Positions 30,396-37,856 of a stretch of 45,441 nt of DNA are shown one piece after another (position 1 is the stretch's first letter; every line of letters starts with the position of its first letter). A model generated the notes under the pieces. That model did no database searches. It was not told the DNA's origin and saw nothing but the letters and a program-made list of their open reading frames with translations. Source of the stretch: Bacteroidota bacterium (GTDB taxonomy: Bacteria > Bacteroidota > Bacteroidia > Flavobacteriales_F > PHOS-HE28); contig JAFDZF010000122.1 in assembly GCA_018267055.1 (NCBI GenBank), forward strand, positions 1 to 45,441, in the 5' to 3' direction. A program made the position numbers and the translations under genes.

Positions 30396-32975
30396 ATGGA
30401 CGAGCCGAAGCGCAGGAGCCGTCCATCCACGTCCAGCAAGCGCGGCAGCGCACCGGGCGCGGGCAGATGGGCGCGCTTCAAGGCGTTCCTGGGCGACGAG
30501 CGCACGCACAAGGTCACGGGCCTCTTCCTCATCCTCTTCGCGGCCTACCTGCTGGTGGCCTTCACCAGCTACCTCTTCACCTGGCGCATCGACCAGGACC
30601 TGATGAGCCGTCCGTGGGGCGAGATCTTCAGCCCGGCGGTGCGCGTGGACAATTGGCTGGGCAAGATCGGGGCGCTCATCAGCCACCAGTTCATCTTCCA
30701 GTGGTTCGGCCTGGCGGCCTTCGCCTTCGTGCTGTGGAGCTTCCTGGCGGGCGTCCGCCTGGTGCTGAACACCTGGCTGCTGCCTCCCGGCAAGACCTTC
30801 CGCTGGAGCCTGATGGCCCTCTTCTGGCTGCCCACGCTGCTGGGCTTCGCCACCTTCACCCTGCCTGAGCTGCAGTTCCTCGGCGGCGGCATCGGCCATG
30901 CCATCAATGCGCAGCTGGTGGGCTGGCTGGGCGCGTTCGGCGCCGGCGCCTTGATCCTCTTCGCGGCAGGCGCCTTCGTGGTGGCCACCTTCAACCCCTC
31001 GTTCGCCTTCGTGAACGAATGGCTGGAGCGGCGCAAGGAGGCCCGATCGGCCGCAGCGGTGGCCGGTGAGGACGATGCCGCTGAGGACGACGAAGCCGGG
31101 AAGATGAACCATGTCCGCGAGGACGAGGCCGATACCGACGTGACCGAGGAGGAAGAAGAAGAGGTCGCGGAAGAAGCGGAAGAGGCTGCGGAAGAAGCCG
31201 AGGGAGAGAGCGAAGAGGAAGAAGAGGAGAAGGTGGTCGCGGACGTCCCTGAGCTGGACATGGAGGTGACCGCCCCGGTGGTGCCCTTCGAAGCGGCCGC
31301 CCCCCCCTCCCCCACCCTGCCGCCGGTCGCTGCGACCATCGACACCGAGGCGATCAATGCGGAAAGCAACGGCTTCCAGGTGCAGGTGGCCAAGACCGAA
31401 GAGACGCTGACCGAGGCGCAGATCGATGCCAAGCTGCAGGAGTTCGGCGAGTACGACCCCACGCTGGACCTCGCCAGCTACGAGCTGCCGCCGCTGGACC
31501 TGCTGGTGGACCACGGCACGGGCGAGCTCACCGTGAGCCGCGAAGAGCTGGAGGCCAACAAGAACCGCATCGTCGAGACGCTGAGCCACTACAACATCGG
31601 CATCGATAAGATCAAGGCGACCATCGGTCCCACGGTGACGCTGTACGAGATCATCCCGCAGGCGGGGGTGCGCATCAGCAAGATCAAGAACCTGGAGGAC
31701 GACATCGCGCTGAGCCTGGCCGCCCTCGGCATCCGCATCATCGCGCCCATCCCGGGCAAAGGCACCATCGGCATCGAAGTGCCCAACAGCAAGCCGCAGG
31801 TGGTGGGCATGCGCGGGGTGATCGCCAGCGAGCGGTTCCAGAACGCGCCCATGGACCTGCCCTTGGTGCTGGGCAAGACCATCACCAACGAGACCTTCGT
31901 CACCGACCTGACCAAGATGCCCCACCTGCTGATGGCCGGTGCCACGGGCCAGGGCAAATCGGTGGGCCTGAACGCCATCCTCGTCAGCCTGCTCTACAAG
32001 AAGCACCCCAGCCAGATCAAGTTCGTGCTGGTGGACCCGAAGAAGGTGGAGCTGACGCTCTTCAACAAGATCGAGCGGCACTTCCTGGCCAAGCTGCCCG
32101 GCGAAGGCGATGCCATCATCACCGACACCAAGAAGGTGGTGGCCACGCTGAACAGCCTGTGCATCGAGATGGACGAGCGCTACGAGCTGCTGAAGGACGC
32201 GCAGGTGCGGAACATCAAGGAGTACAACGCCAAGTTCATCCAGCGCCGCCTGAACCCCGAGAAGGGCCACCGCTTCCTGCCCTACATCGTGCTGGTGGTG
32301 GACGAGTTCGCCGACCTGATCATGACCGCGGGCCGCGAGGTGGAGACGCCCATCGCCCGCCTGGCCCAGCTGGCCCGCGCCATCGGCATCCACCTCATCA
32401 TCGCCACGCAGCGCCCCAGCGTCAACATCATCACCGGCACCATCAAGGCCAACTTCCCCGCCCGCATCGCCTTCCGCGTCACCAGCAAGATCGACAGCCG
32501 CACCATCCTCGATGCCGGCGGCGCCGACCAGCTCATCGGCCGCGGGGACATGCTGCTCAGCACCGGCAACGACCTCATCCGCATCCAGTGCGCCTTCGTG
32601 GACACGCCGGAAGTGGACAAGATCTGCGACTTCATCGGCGCGCAACGCGGCTACCCCGATGCCCTCCTCCTGCCCGAAGTGCCGACCGAGGACGGCGGCG
32701 AGCTGGAGGTGGACGACGGGGACCGGGACAGCATGTTCGAGGAGGCCGCCCGCGTCGTGGTGCAGACGCAGCAAGGCAGCACCAGCCTGATCCAACGCAA
32801 GCTGAAGCTGGGCTACAACCGCGCCGGCCGCATCGTGGACCAGCTGGAGGCCGCAGGCGTGCTCGGCCCCTTCGAGGGCTCCAAGGCACGGCGCGTGCTC
32901 ATCCCCAACGAGGCCGCACTGGCCGCGCACCTGAACGGGGGCGTGCCCGCAGGGCCGGGGATGGGGGGATTCTGA
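30396..32975 (+). CDS. ftsK: DNA translocase FtsK
   Basis: An 859-residue protein that pumps DNA at the division septum during chromosome segregation. N-terminal: a basic stretch (3-25), then four membrane helices (about 44-65, 105-127, 140-160 and 172-200). Then an unusual linker of about 60 residues, almost all Glu/Asp (around 225-285), and a Pro-rich part. The motor has the FtsK alpha/beta domain with Walker A G-A-T-G-Q-G-K-S-V-G (about 515-524), Walker B V-L-V-V-D-E-F-A-D-L and A-T-Q-R-P-S. The winged-helix gamma domain (L-K-L-G-Y-N-R-A-G-R-I-V) is at the end. ATG 30396 is chosen as the first ATG before the basic segment; the open frame runs further upstream without homology. Confidence 0.96.
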   Translation: MDEPKRRSRPSTSSKRGSAPGAGRWARFKAFLGDERTHKVTGLFLILFAAYLLVAFTSYLFTWRIDQDLMSRPWGEIFSPAVRVDNWLGKIGALISHQFIFQWFGLAAFAFVLWSFLAGVRLVLNTWLLPPGKTFRWSLMALFWLPTLLGFATFTLPELQFLGGGIGHAINAQLVGWLGAFGAGALILFAAGAFVVATFNPSFAFVNEWLERRKEARSAAAVAGEDDAAEDDEAGKMNHVREDEADTDVTEEEEEEVAEEAEEAAEEAEGESEEEEEEKVVADVPELDMEVTAPVVPFEAAAPPSPTLPPVAATIDTEAINAESNGFQVQVAKTEETLTEAQIDAKLQEFGEYDPTLDLASYELPPLDLLVDHGTGELTVSREELEANKNRIVETLSHYNIGIDKIKATIGPTVTLYEIIPQAGVRISKIKNLEDDIALSLAALGIRIIAPIPGKGTIGIEVPNSKPQVVGMRGVIASERFQNAPMDLPLVLGKTITNETFVTDLTKMPHLLMAGATGQGKSVGLNAILVSLLYKKHPSQIKFVLVDPKKVELTLFNKIERHFLAKLPGEGDAIITDTKKVVATLNSLCIEMDERYELLKDAQVRNIKEYNAKFIQRRLNPEKGHRFLPYIVLVVDEFADLIMTAGREVETPIARLAQLARAIGIHLIIATQRPSVNIITGTIKANFPARIAFRVTSKIDSRTILDAGGADQLIGRGDMLLSTGNDLIRIQCAFVDTPEVDKICDFIGAQRGYPDALLLPEVPTEDGGELEVDDGDRDSMFEEAARVVVQTQQGSTSLIQRKLKLGYNRAGRIVDQLEAAGVLGPFEGSKARRVLIPNEAALAAHLNGGVPAGPGMGGF

Positions 32976-32992
32976 GGATCCGCCATCACCAT

Positions 32993-33000
32993 TATCTTGA
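32993..33000 (+). promoter_or_regulatory. Putative -7 box of the T9SS propeller-like gene
   Basis: TATCTTGA, 23 nt before ATG 33024. Confidence 0.5.
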
Positions 33001-33023
33001 TCGGCGGCCCGCCCGTCGATCAC

Positions 33024-34460
33024 ATGCAACACCCCCGACAAGGAACCCGGATCCTGAGGCCGATCCTACTGCTCGGCACATGTATGCTGGTGCTGGAGGT
33101 CGGCGCTCAGAAGCAGGCGAACGTCTGGTATTTCGGCGGAGGTGCCGGTCTTACGTTCAATACGGACCCACCCACGGCGATAACAGGAGGACAGACCTAT
33201 TACCCGACACCTGCCCTATGGAACGAGGGCACAAGTTCCATTTGTGACAGCGCCGGCGCCTTGCTCTATTATTCCAACGGCGCGCAGGTCTGGGATCGTA
33301 CACATGAGGTCATGCCGAACGGGGCGGACCTGATGGGCCATCCCTCTTCCACACAAGCTGCGCTGATCATCGCAAGGCCGGGCAGCGACCGGTACTTCCA
33401 CATTTTCACCACGGACGGTTCAGAGCACGGGTTCGACAACGGCTTACGCCATTCGGTCATTGATGCCTGCCTGCGGAACGGCCTGGGGGACGTCCTGCCG
33501 GACCAGAAGAACATGCTGCTCCATGGTGATATGGCGGAGAAGCTTGCCGCCGTTCAACATGCCAATGGGCAGGATTATTGGATCGTGGGGCATGAATTCG
33601 GGACGAACATCTTCCACCTCTATCTGCTTACCGAAAGCGGCATAACCGACTCGCTCTCCATCGGCATCGGCCCGAGCGAGATCACCGGTTGGGGAGGCCA
33701 GATCGTCCTCAGTCCGGACGGGACCACACTGGCCTATGCCTCCGCCACGTTGCAGGGCTTTCTCGCCCTGTTCGACCTCAACACATCCACCGGGCTTCTG
33801 AGCAATGAACGGGTATGGATGAGCTCGATGTCCCGCATGCCTTGGGGACTGGCCTTCAGCCCGAACGGGAGCAAACTATACTTCACCACCACCAACCAGG
33901 GAAGCATACGGCAATTGGACCTATCGGCAGGCGATTGGCCGGACGTACAGGCTTCCGAGATCACGCTCGGAACGATCATGCCCGATCTCTGGCGAGACCT
34001 GAGGCTTGGTCCCGATGGCTCGATCTATGTGGCCCATGCGCAACACCCCTCATTGGGCATCATCGCATTCCCTGATGCGCCAGGGCCCGCCTGCCAATTC
34101 CAGGACGATGCGCTGAGCTTGACGGCCGATTGCTCGTTCGGCCTGCCGAACGTGGTCTGCGGGTATGCCTATCACAACGATGTCCACCCGTGTGCGGAAC
34201 CGGCAGGGATCGAAGAACCGATGATGCGTATCACGCTGGGGCCCAACCCAGCGACCGATCGGGTCGACCTGCGCTGCGAGGGCTGCCTGTTCGGCGATCT
34301 CGTCGTATGCGACGTTCTCGGAAGACAGGTCCATCGGAACGAAGGCAGGACCACGTCCTCGCTGACCTTGGACGTCGGTCCATGGTCGGCGGGATGCTAC
34401 CTGGTCACGGTATCGGGTGGTGGACACCGGCTGTTCCAGGGGCGTCTGATCAAGCAATAG
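33024..34460 (+). CDS. Secreted beta-propeller-like protein with T9SS type A tail
   Basis: A 478-residue exported protein. Signal peptide with hydrophobic 13-24, cleavage after V-G-A before Gln30. The start of the mature part N-V-W-Y-F-G-G-G-A-G-L-T-F is typical of a family in Bacteroidota that continues with W-D-R-x-H-x-V-M-P-N-G and several YVTN/WD40-like repeats (V-L-S-P-D-G-T-T-L-A-Y-A, L-A-F-S-P-N-G-S-K-L-Y-F). The last ~75 residues form a T9SS type A sorting domain (L-G-P-N-P-A-T-D-R-V). Base composition is clearly lower in G+C (about 53-60% in sampled lines) than ftsK. ATG 33024 is used; the upstream TTG at 32997 lies in the promoter box. Confidence 0.87.
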   Translation: MQHPRQGTRILRPILLLGTCMLVLEVGAQKQANVWYFGGGAGLTFNTDPPTAITGGQTYYPTPALWNEGTSSICDSAGALLYYSNGAQVWDRTHEVMPNGADLMGHPSSTQAALIIARPGSDRYFHIFTTDGSEHGFDNGLRHSVIDACLRNGLGDVLPDQKNMLLHGDMAEKLAAVQHANGQDYWIVGHEFGTNIFHLYLLTESGITDSLSIGIGPSEITGWGGQIVLSPDGTTLAYASATLQGFLALFDLNTSTGLLSNERVWMSSMSRMPWGLAFSPNGSKLYFTTTNQGSIRQLDLSAGDWPDVQASEITLGTIMPDLWRDLRLGPDGSIYVAHAQHPSLGIIAFPDAPGPACQFQDDALSLTADCSFGLPNVVCGYAYHNDVHPCAEPAGIEEPMMRITLGPNPATDRVDLRCEGCLFGDLVVCDVLGRQVHRNEGRTTSSLTLDVGPWSAGCYLVTVSGGGHRLFQGRLIKQ

Positions 34461-34614
34461 CCCTCTGGTAGAACGGGTGCCTTCGCTCATATCCCTTCCT
34501 CGTGCACGACCACATCGCGGATGAACGATACGCTCGCAGCACTCGCCCAAAACATCCTTTATCTGGCGCGCACATCCACGCTCGTATATCTGAAATGCCC
34601 CCCTTCCCGCCGCT

Positions 34615-34622
34615 TAACTTGC
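34615..34622 (+). promoter_or_regulatory. Putative -7 box, N4 before ATG 34627
   Basis: TAACTTGC, then cgtc, then ATG 34627. It supports the small membrane-protein gene. Confidence 0.5.
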
Positions 34623-34626
34623 CGTC

Positions 34627-34749
34627 ATGTGGCGCTGGCTGGCCCGTATCTCCACCACGATCGCCCTTGGCCTGTGGGGGGTGATCCTGATCGCCGGGGC
34701 GGCAGTGGTCCTCTATGGGCTCTGGCTGCTGTATCAGTTCGGAGCATAA
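34627..34749 (+). CDS. Predicted 40-residue membrane protein
   Basis: A 40-codon ORF from ATG 34627 to TAA 34747-34749. It has a basic start (M-W-R-W-L-A-R) and one long hydrophobic helix (about 10-37) with two Gly/Ala patches (L-I-A-G-A-A). A TAACTTGC box ends exactly 4 nt before the ATG. I do not recognise it. It could be a small single-pass membrane protein or a type I toxin-like peptide; there is no visible antitoxin RNA. The 166 bp from 34461 to 34626 hold nothing else that I can support. Confidence 0.55.
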   Translation: MWRWLARISTTIALGLWGVILIAGAAVVLYGLWLLYQFGA

Positions 34750-34785
34750 GGCGGCCTTCATCCTTGGTCACGGGAAGCGAATGCG

Positions 34786-34793
34786 TAGTTTCA
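34786..34793 (+). promoter_or_regulatory. Putative -7 box of the exported VCBS-like protein gene
   Basis: TAGTTTCA, 17 nt before ATG 34811. Confidence 0.45.
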
Positions 34794-34810
34794 ACCGTCC
34801 CCACTTCCGC

Positions 34811-35506
34811 ATGCGCGCCTTGTCCGCCCTCCTGCTCTGGCCGGTCGCCTTCCTGACCTCGGCCCAGCCGGATGTGCGCCCATCGTCCCCCCCTTTCGCC
34901 TACCCGGTCCTCCCGCCCCACGTGGCCACGGACAGCGCAGCCGCGCCCGAAGGCTGGCACGTGATGCGGATCGCCCGGGGCGACCTGGACCGGGACGGCC
35001 GCGTGGACTTCGCCATCGCCCTCCAGTTCCGCGATACGGTGCCGCACCTGCGGCCGGACAGCGATCTGTCCAACACGCCCCCGCGGATCCTGGCCGTGTA
35101 CCGGCGCACCTCCGCCGGGCCGTACGCCTTGGTGACGCAGAGCAATTCCTTCCTGCTACGGGACGACGAAGGCGGCATGACCCCGCCGGAGCTGGAGCTG
35201 CGGTTCGCCCAGGACACCCTGCACGTGCTGTTCCAGTTCCTCCGGGGCAACATGGACTATGGCTTCCGCTACCAGGACGGCCAGCTGGCCTGCACGGCGT
35301 TCGAGAACGTCGGCGTGGTGGTCGACCGCATTGATGAAATGCACATGGACCTCGTGCGGAACCTGGCCGTGCATCGCCAAGGTCCGGTCGACCAGGACAC
35401 CTACACGACCGAGGAGCGGATCGCCATCCCGCCGCATCCGCCGCTCACGCTCGAACGGCTGGCGATGCCGATGCGCACGGATCTCGGCGCGGGCCTTCGG
35501 CTCTAG
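34811..35506 (+). CDS. Exported protein with a VCBS/FG-GAP-like Ca-binding motif
   Basis: A 231-residue protein. The signal peptide (hydrophobic 4-15) ends T-S-A before Gln20. Around residues 57-69 there is G-D-L-D-R-D-G-R-V-D-F-A-I, a D-x-D-x-D-G calcium loop as in FG-GAP/VCBS repeats. The rest (for example L-D-L and Y-R-R-T-S-A-G-P-Y near 97-105) has no firm family. It ends L-G-A-G-L-R-L without a T9SS tail, so it is probably periplasmic. Role unknown. ATG 34811 is chosen because it gives the signal peptide. Confidence 0.78.
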   Translation: MRALSALLLWPVAFLTSAQPDVRPSSPPFAYPVLPPHVATDSAAAPEGWHVMRIARGDLDRDGRVDFAIALQFRDTVPHLRPDSDLSNTPPRILAVYRRTSAGPYALVTQSNSFLLRDDEGGMTPPELELRFAQDTLHVLFQFLRGNMDYGFRYQDGQLACTAFENVGVVVDRIDEMHMDLVRNLAVHRQGPVDQDTYTTEERIAIPPHPPLTLERLAMPMRTDLGAGLRL

Positions 35507-35563
35507 GTCGCGCCTCCCCGTACGAACGCCGCTTTTGTCCAAAGGACCGTTCCGTTCCTCCGG

Positions 35564-35571
35564 TACATTCG
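35564..35571 (+). promoter_or_regulatory. Putative -7 box of the PhnB-like gene
   Basis: TACATTCG, 20 nt before ATG 35592. Confidence 0.45.
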
Positions 35572-35591
35572 TTCCATCCCATCCCTTTCCC

Positions 35592-36020
35592 ATGAACACC
35601 CCCACCCCCTACCTCAATTTCCCGGGCACCTGCGAAGAAGCCTTCACCTTCTACAAGCAGGTCTTCGGCGGTGCGTTCGACTTCCTCGGCCGCTTCAAGG
35701 AGATGCCGCCGGAAGTGCCGGTGCCGAAAGGCTTCGAGGACAAGCTGATGCACATCTCCCTGTCGGTGGGCGGCACCCCGTTCCTGATGGGCAGCGATGC
35801 GCCCGAGGGCTATGGCGATCCCTTCAACGCCGGCAACAACGTGCACCTCTCGATCAACCCCGCCGATGAAGCGGAAGCGAAGCGGCTCTATGAGGCCTTG
35901 CGTGAGGGCGGCAAGGTGACCATGGAGCTGGCCCCCACGTTCTGGGCGAAGCTCTTCGCCATGGTGCGCGACCGTTACGGCATCCACTGGATGATCTCGT
36001 TCGGCGAGCCCGGGAAATAG
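35592..36020 (+). CDS. PhnB-like VOC family protein
   Basis: A 142-residue protein of the PhnB/DUF1428-like glyoxalase group: L-N-F-P-G-T-C-E-E-A-F-T-F-Y near 8-21, V-F-G-G near 24-27, D-K-L-M-H-I-S-L-S-V-G-G near 50-61, and the C-terminal F-W-A-K-L-F-A-M-V-R-D-R-Y-G-I-H-W, the best-known signature of the group. The group is misnamed after a phosphonate gene and the function is unknown (metal and substrate not defined). It is a single gene; the 206 bp that follow (36021-36226) contain only a promoter-like box near the end. Confidence 0.93.
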   Translation: MNTPTPYLNFPGTCEEAFTFYKQVFGGAFDFLGRFKEMPPEVPVPKGFEDKLMHISLSVGGTPFLMGSDAPEGYGDPFNAGNNVHLSINPADEAEAKRLYEALREGGKVTMELAPTFWAKLFAMVRDRYGIHWMISFGEPGK

Positions 36021-36198
36021 GACAAGCACCCGCGCTCGTCGATCGAAGAGGCCAGGGGTCTGGCGGGCACCGGCCGTTCGTACCGCCGGTACCGCACGAC
36101 CTGGCATGGTATGCACATGGGCGTACCGGCCGGCGGAGCGCCCGTCCACCGAACGGACGTCCCGGGAATTCGGGATGAAGCCCAGGGGAGCGGCCACG

Positions 36199-36206
36199 GA
36201 CCTTTG
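36199..36206 (+). promoter_or_regulatory. Putative -7 box of the delta-60 protein gene
   Basis: GACCTTTG, 20 nt before ATG 36227. The remaining intergenic sequence from 36021 shows nothing else that I can name. Confidence 0.4.
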
Positions 36207-36226
36207 GGATCGCCAATTCCCGACCC

Positions 36227-37753
36227 ATGAAAGCAGCCCTGCCCTTCGCCTTCCTGCTCACCCCGCTCGCCGCATTCGCCCAACCCGGAACGCTCGACCC
36301 CGCGTTCGGCAGCAATGGAAGAGCAGTGGCCATGGTGACGGGTAACTATAGCTCGGGCGAAGCGATCACCGAGCAGACCGATGGCCGGATCATCGTGGGC
36401 GGAGCCACACCCGGTTCCGCGCTGCTCGTGCGCTTCCTTTCCGATGGCACCCTGGATGCGGGCTTCGGCAACAATGGGTTCGTGCTCACCGACGTGGACG
36501 CGGGCAACGACTTCGTGGGCAGCGTGGCCATGCGATCCGACGGCAGGATCGTGGCCGGAGGCGTGCGCTTCAGCTCTTCCGCCGTGGGCCAGGCCATCGT
36601 GATGCGGCACCTGTCCAACGGCGCCCTGGACAACAGTTTCGGGACGGGCGGCATCCGCACCATCACCTTCACGGGTCCCGGCAGCAGCTTCATCAAGGGC
36701 CTGGTGCTGCAGCCGGACGGCCGCATCGTGGCCTGTGGCGAGCGCTACACCGGCAGCGCATGGAGATCGTTCGTGCTGCGCCTGGGAACGGACGGCACCA
36801 CCGACAGCGGCTTCGGCATCGTGGAGCTGGACGTGAACGCCACCGGCGACGACAATGCCACCGACATCGCCCTGCTTGATGATGGGCGCATCGTGGTGTG
36901 CGGCAGCACGACGGGCCAGGCGGGCGGCGGCATGTTCGTGGTGCGGCTCAATGGCAACGGCACCTTCGACAGCAGCTTCGGCACGGATGGCCGGAAGGTG
37001 CTCGACATCGGGGGCGGCGGAAGCGACAAAGGCAACAGCGTGCGCGTGCAGCCCGACGGCAGGATCCTCGTGTGCGGCGTGATCGATGGGGACAGCGGCT
37101 ACCGCGTCGGCGTGGCAAGGCTGATGACGGACGGCACGCTCGATCCGTCCTTCGCCACGAGCGGCGCCGCGCAGTTCGACCTGGGCGTGGACGGTCAGGC
37201 GACGCCTTCGCTGGCCCTGCAACCCGACGGCCGGATCCTCCTCAGCGTGGCCGACAACACCGCCAGCGCACCGCGCGTGAAGGTGGTCCGGCTATCGGGC
37301 GATGGCACGCCCGATCCCACGTTCGGCACCAACGGCATCGGTACCAGCGATGCCACCAGCGGCAACAACGAAGAGGCCGCCGTCCGCACGCTCTTCCTCG
37401 CCGATGGCGGCATCGCGGTGGTGGGGACCGTGGACACGCCGAACAACATCCAGGTGGCCGTCTGGAAATTCCGCAGCGGATGGAGCATGGGCATCGCCGG
37501 GCCGCTCTCCAAGGGATCGATATCCGCAGCGCCCAACCCGGCGCTCGACTTCGTGGTCCTCACAAGCACGGCACCGTTGGATATCCGAGGAAAGGTGATG
37601 CTCCACGATGCGGCGGGTACGGCCCTGGAAGCCGACGTGATCCGTTCGGCGCAGGGCCTGCGCGTGGATACGCGCAGGCTGGCGCCGGGCGCCTATACCC
37701 TCTCGTTCACCACCGCTGAAGGGGTCGCCACCGCACGGTTCATCAAGCAATGA
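36227..37753 (+). CDS. Delta-60 repeat surface protein with T9SS type A tail
   Basis: A 508-residue protein. The signal peptide ends F-A before Gln19 (A-F-A-Q-P). Seven delta-60 repeats are visible by their G-x-x-D-x-x-F-G core: at about 22, 74, 127, 185, 241, 298 and 360 (for example G-T-L-D-P-A-F-G and G-T-F-D-S-S-F-G). Between them are D-G-R-I-(V/L) strands of a propeller. The last ~75 residues (from about 430, I-S-A-A-P-N-P-A) are a T9SS type A sorting domain ending A-R-F-I-K-Q. Such proteins are surface-exposed or secreted; the ligand is unknown. The gene ends about 100 bp before the second intradiol dioxygenase gene. Confidence 0.9.
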   Translation: MKAALPFAFLLTPLAAFAQPGTLDPAFGSNGRAVAMVTGNYSSGEAITEQTDGRIIVGGATPGSALLVRFLSDGTLDAGFGNNGFVLTDVDAGNDFVGSVAMRSDGRIVAGGVRFSSSAVGQAIVMRHLSNGALDNSFGTGGIRTITFTGPGSSFIKGLVLQPDGRIVACGERYTGSAWRSFVLRLGTDGTTDSGFGIVELDVNATGDDNATDIALLDDGRIVVCGSTTGQAGGGMFVVRLNGNGTFDSSFGTDGRKVLDIGGGGSDKGNSVRVQPDGRILVCGVIDGDSGYRVGVARLMTDGTLDPSFATSGAAQFDLGVDGQATPSLALQPDGRILLSVADNTASAPRVKVVRLSGDGTPDPTFGTNGIGTSDATSGNNEEAAVRTLFLADGGIAVVGTVDTPNNIQVAVWKFRSGWSMGIAGPLSKGSISAAPNPALDFVVLTSTAPLDIRGKVMLHDAAGTALEADVIRSAQGLRVDTRRLAPGAYTLSFTTAEGVATARFIKQ

Positions 37754-37844
37754 CCTCCCATCCCGCGACCTACGTCGCGCGCGCCGGGGCATCGGTCGAA
37801 TAGCCCGGGGCGCAGGGCGCGCGTGGCGCAACTTCGTTCCATCC

Positions 37845-37852
37845 TAGCTTCT
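37845..37852 (+). promoter_or_regulatory. Putative -7 box, N4 before ATG 37857
   Basis: TAGCTTCT, then tccg, then ATG 37857. Confidence 0.5.
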
Positions 37853-37856
37853 TCCG

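Noticed and set aside
29298-33041. A 1247-codon open frame on the minus strand opposite ftsK
   Set aside because: It runs antisense to ftsK and the lipoprotein gene, whose protein families are clear. The translation is His/Val/Ala/Gly-rich low-complexity text typical of the third-position bias in GC-rich DNA.
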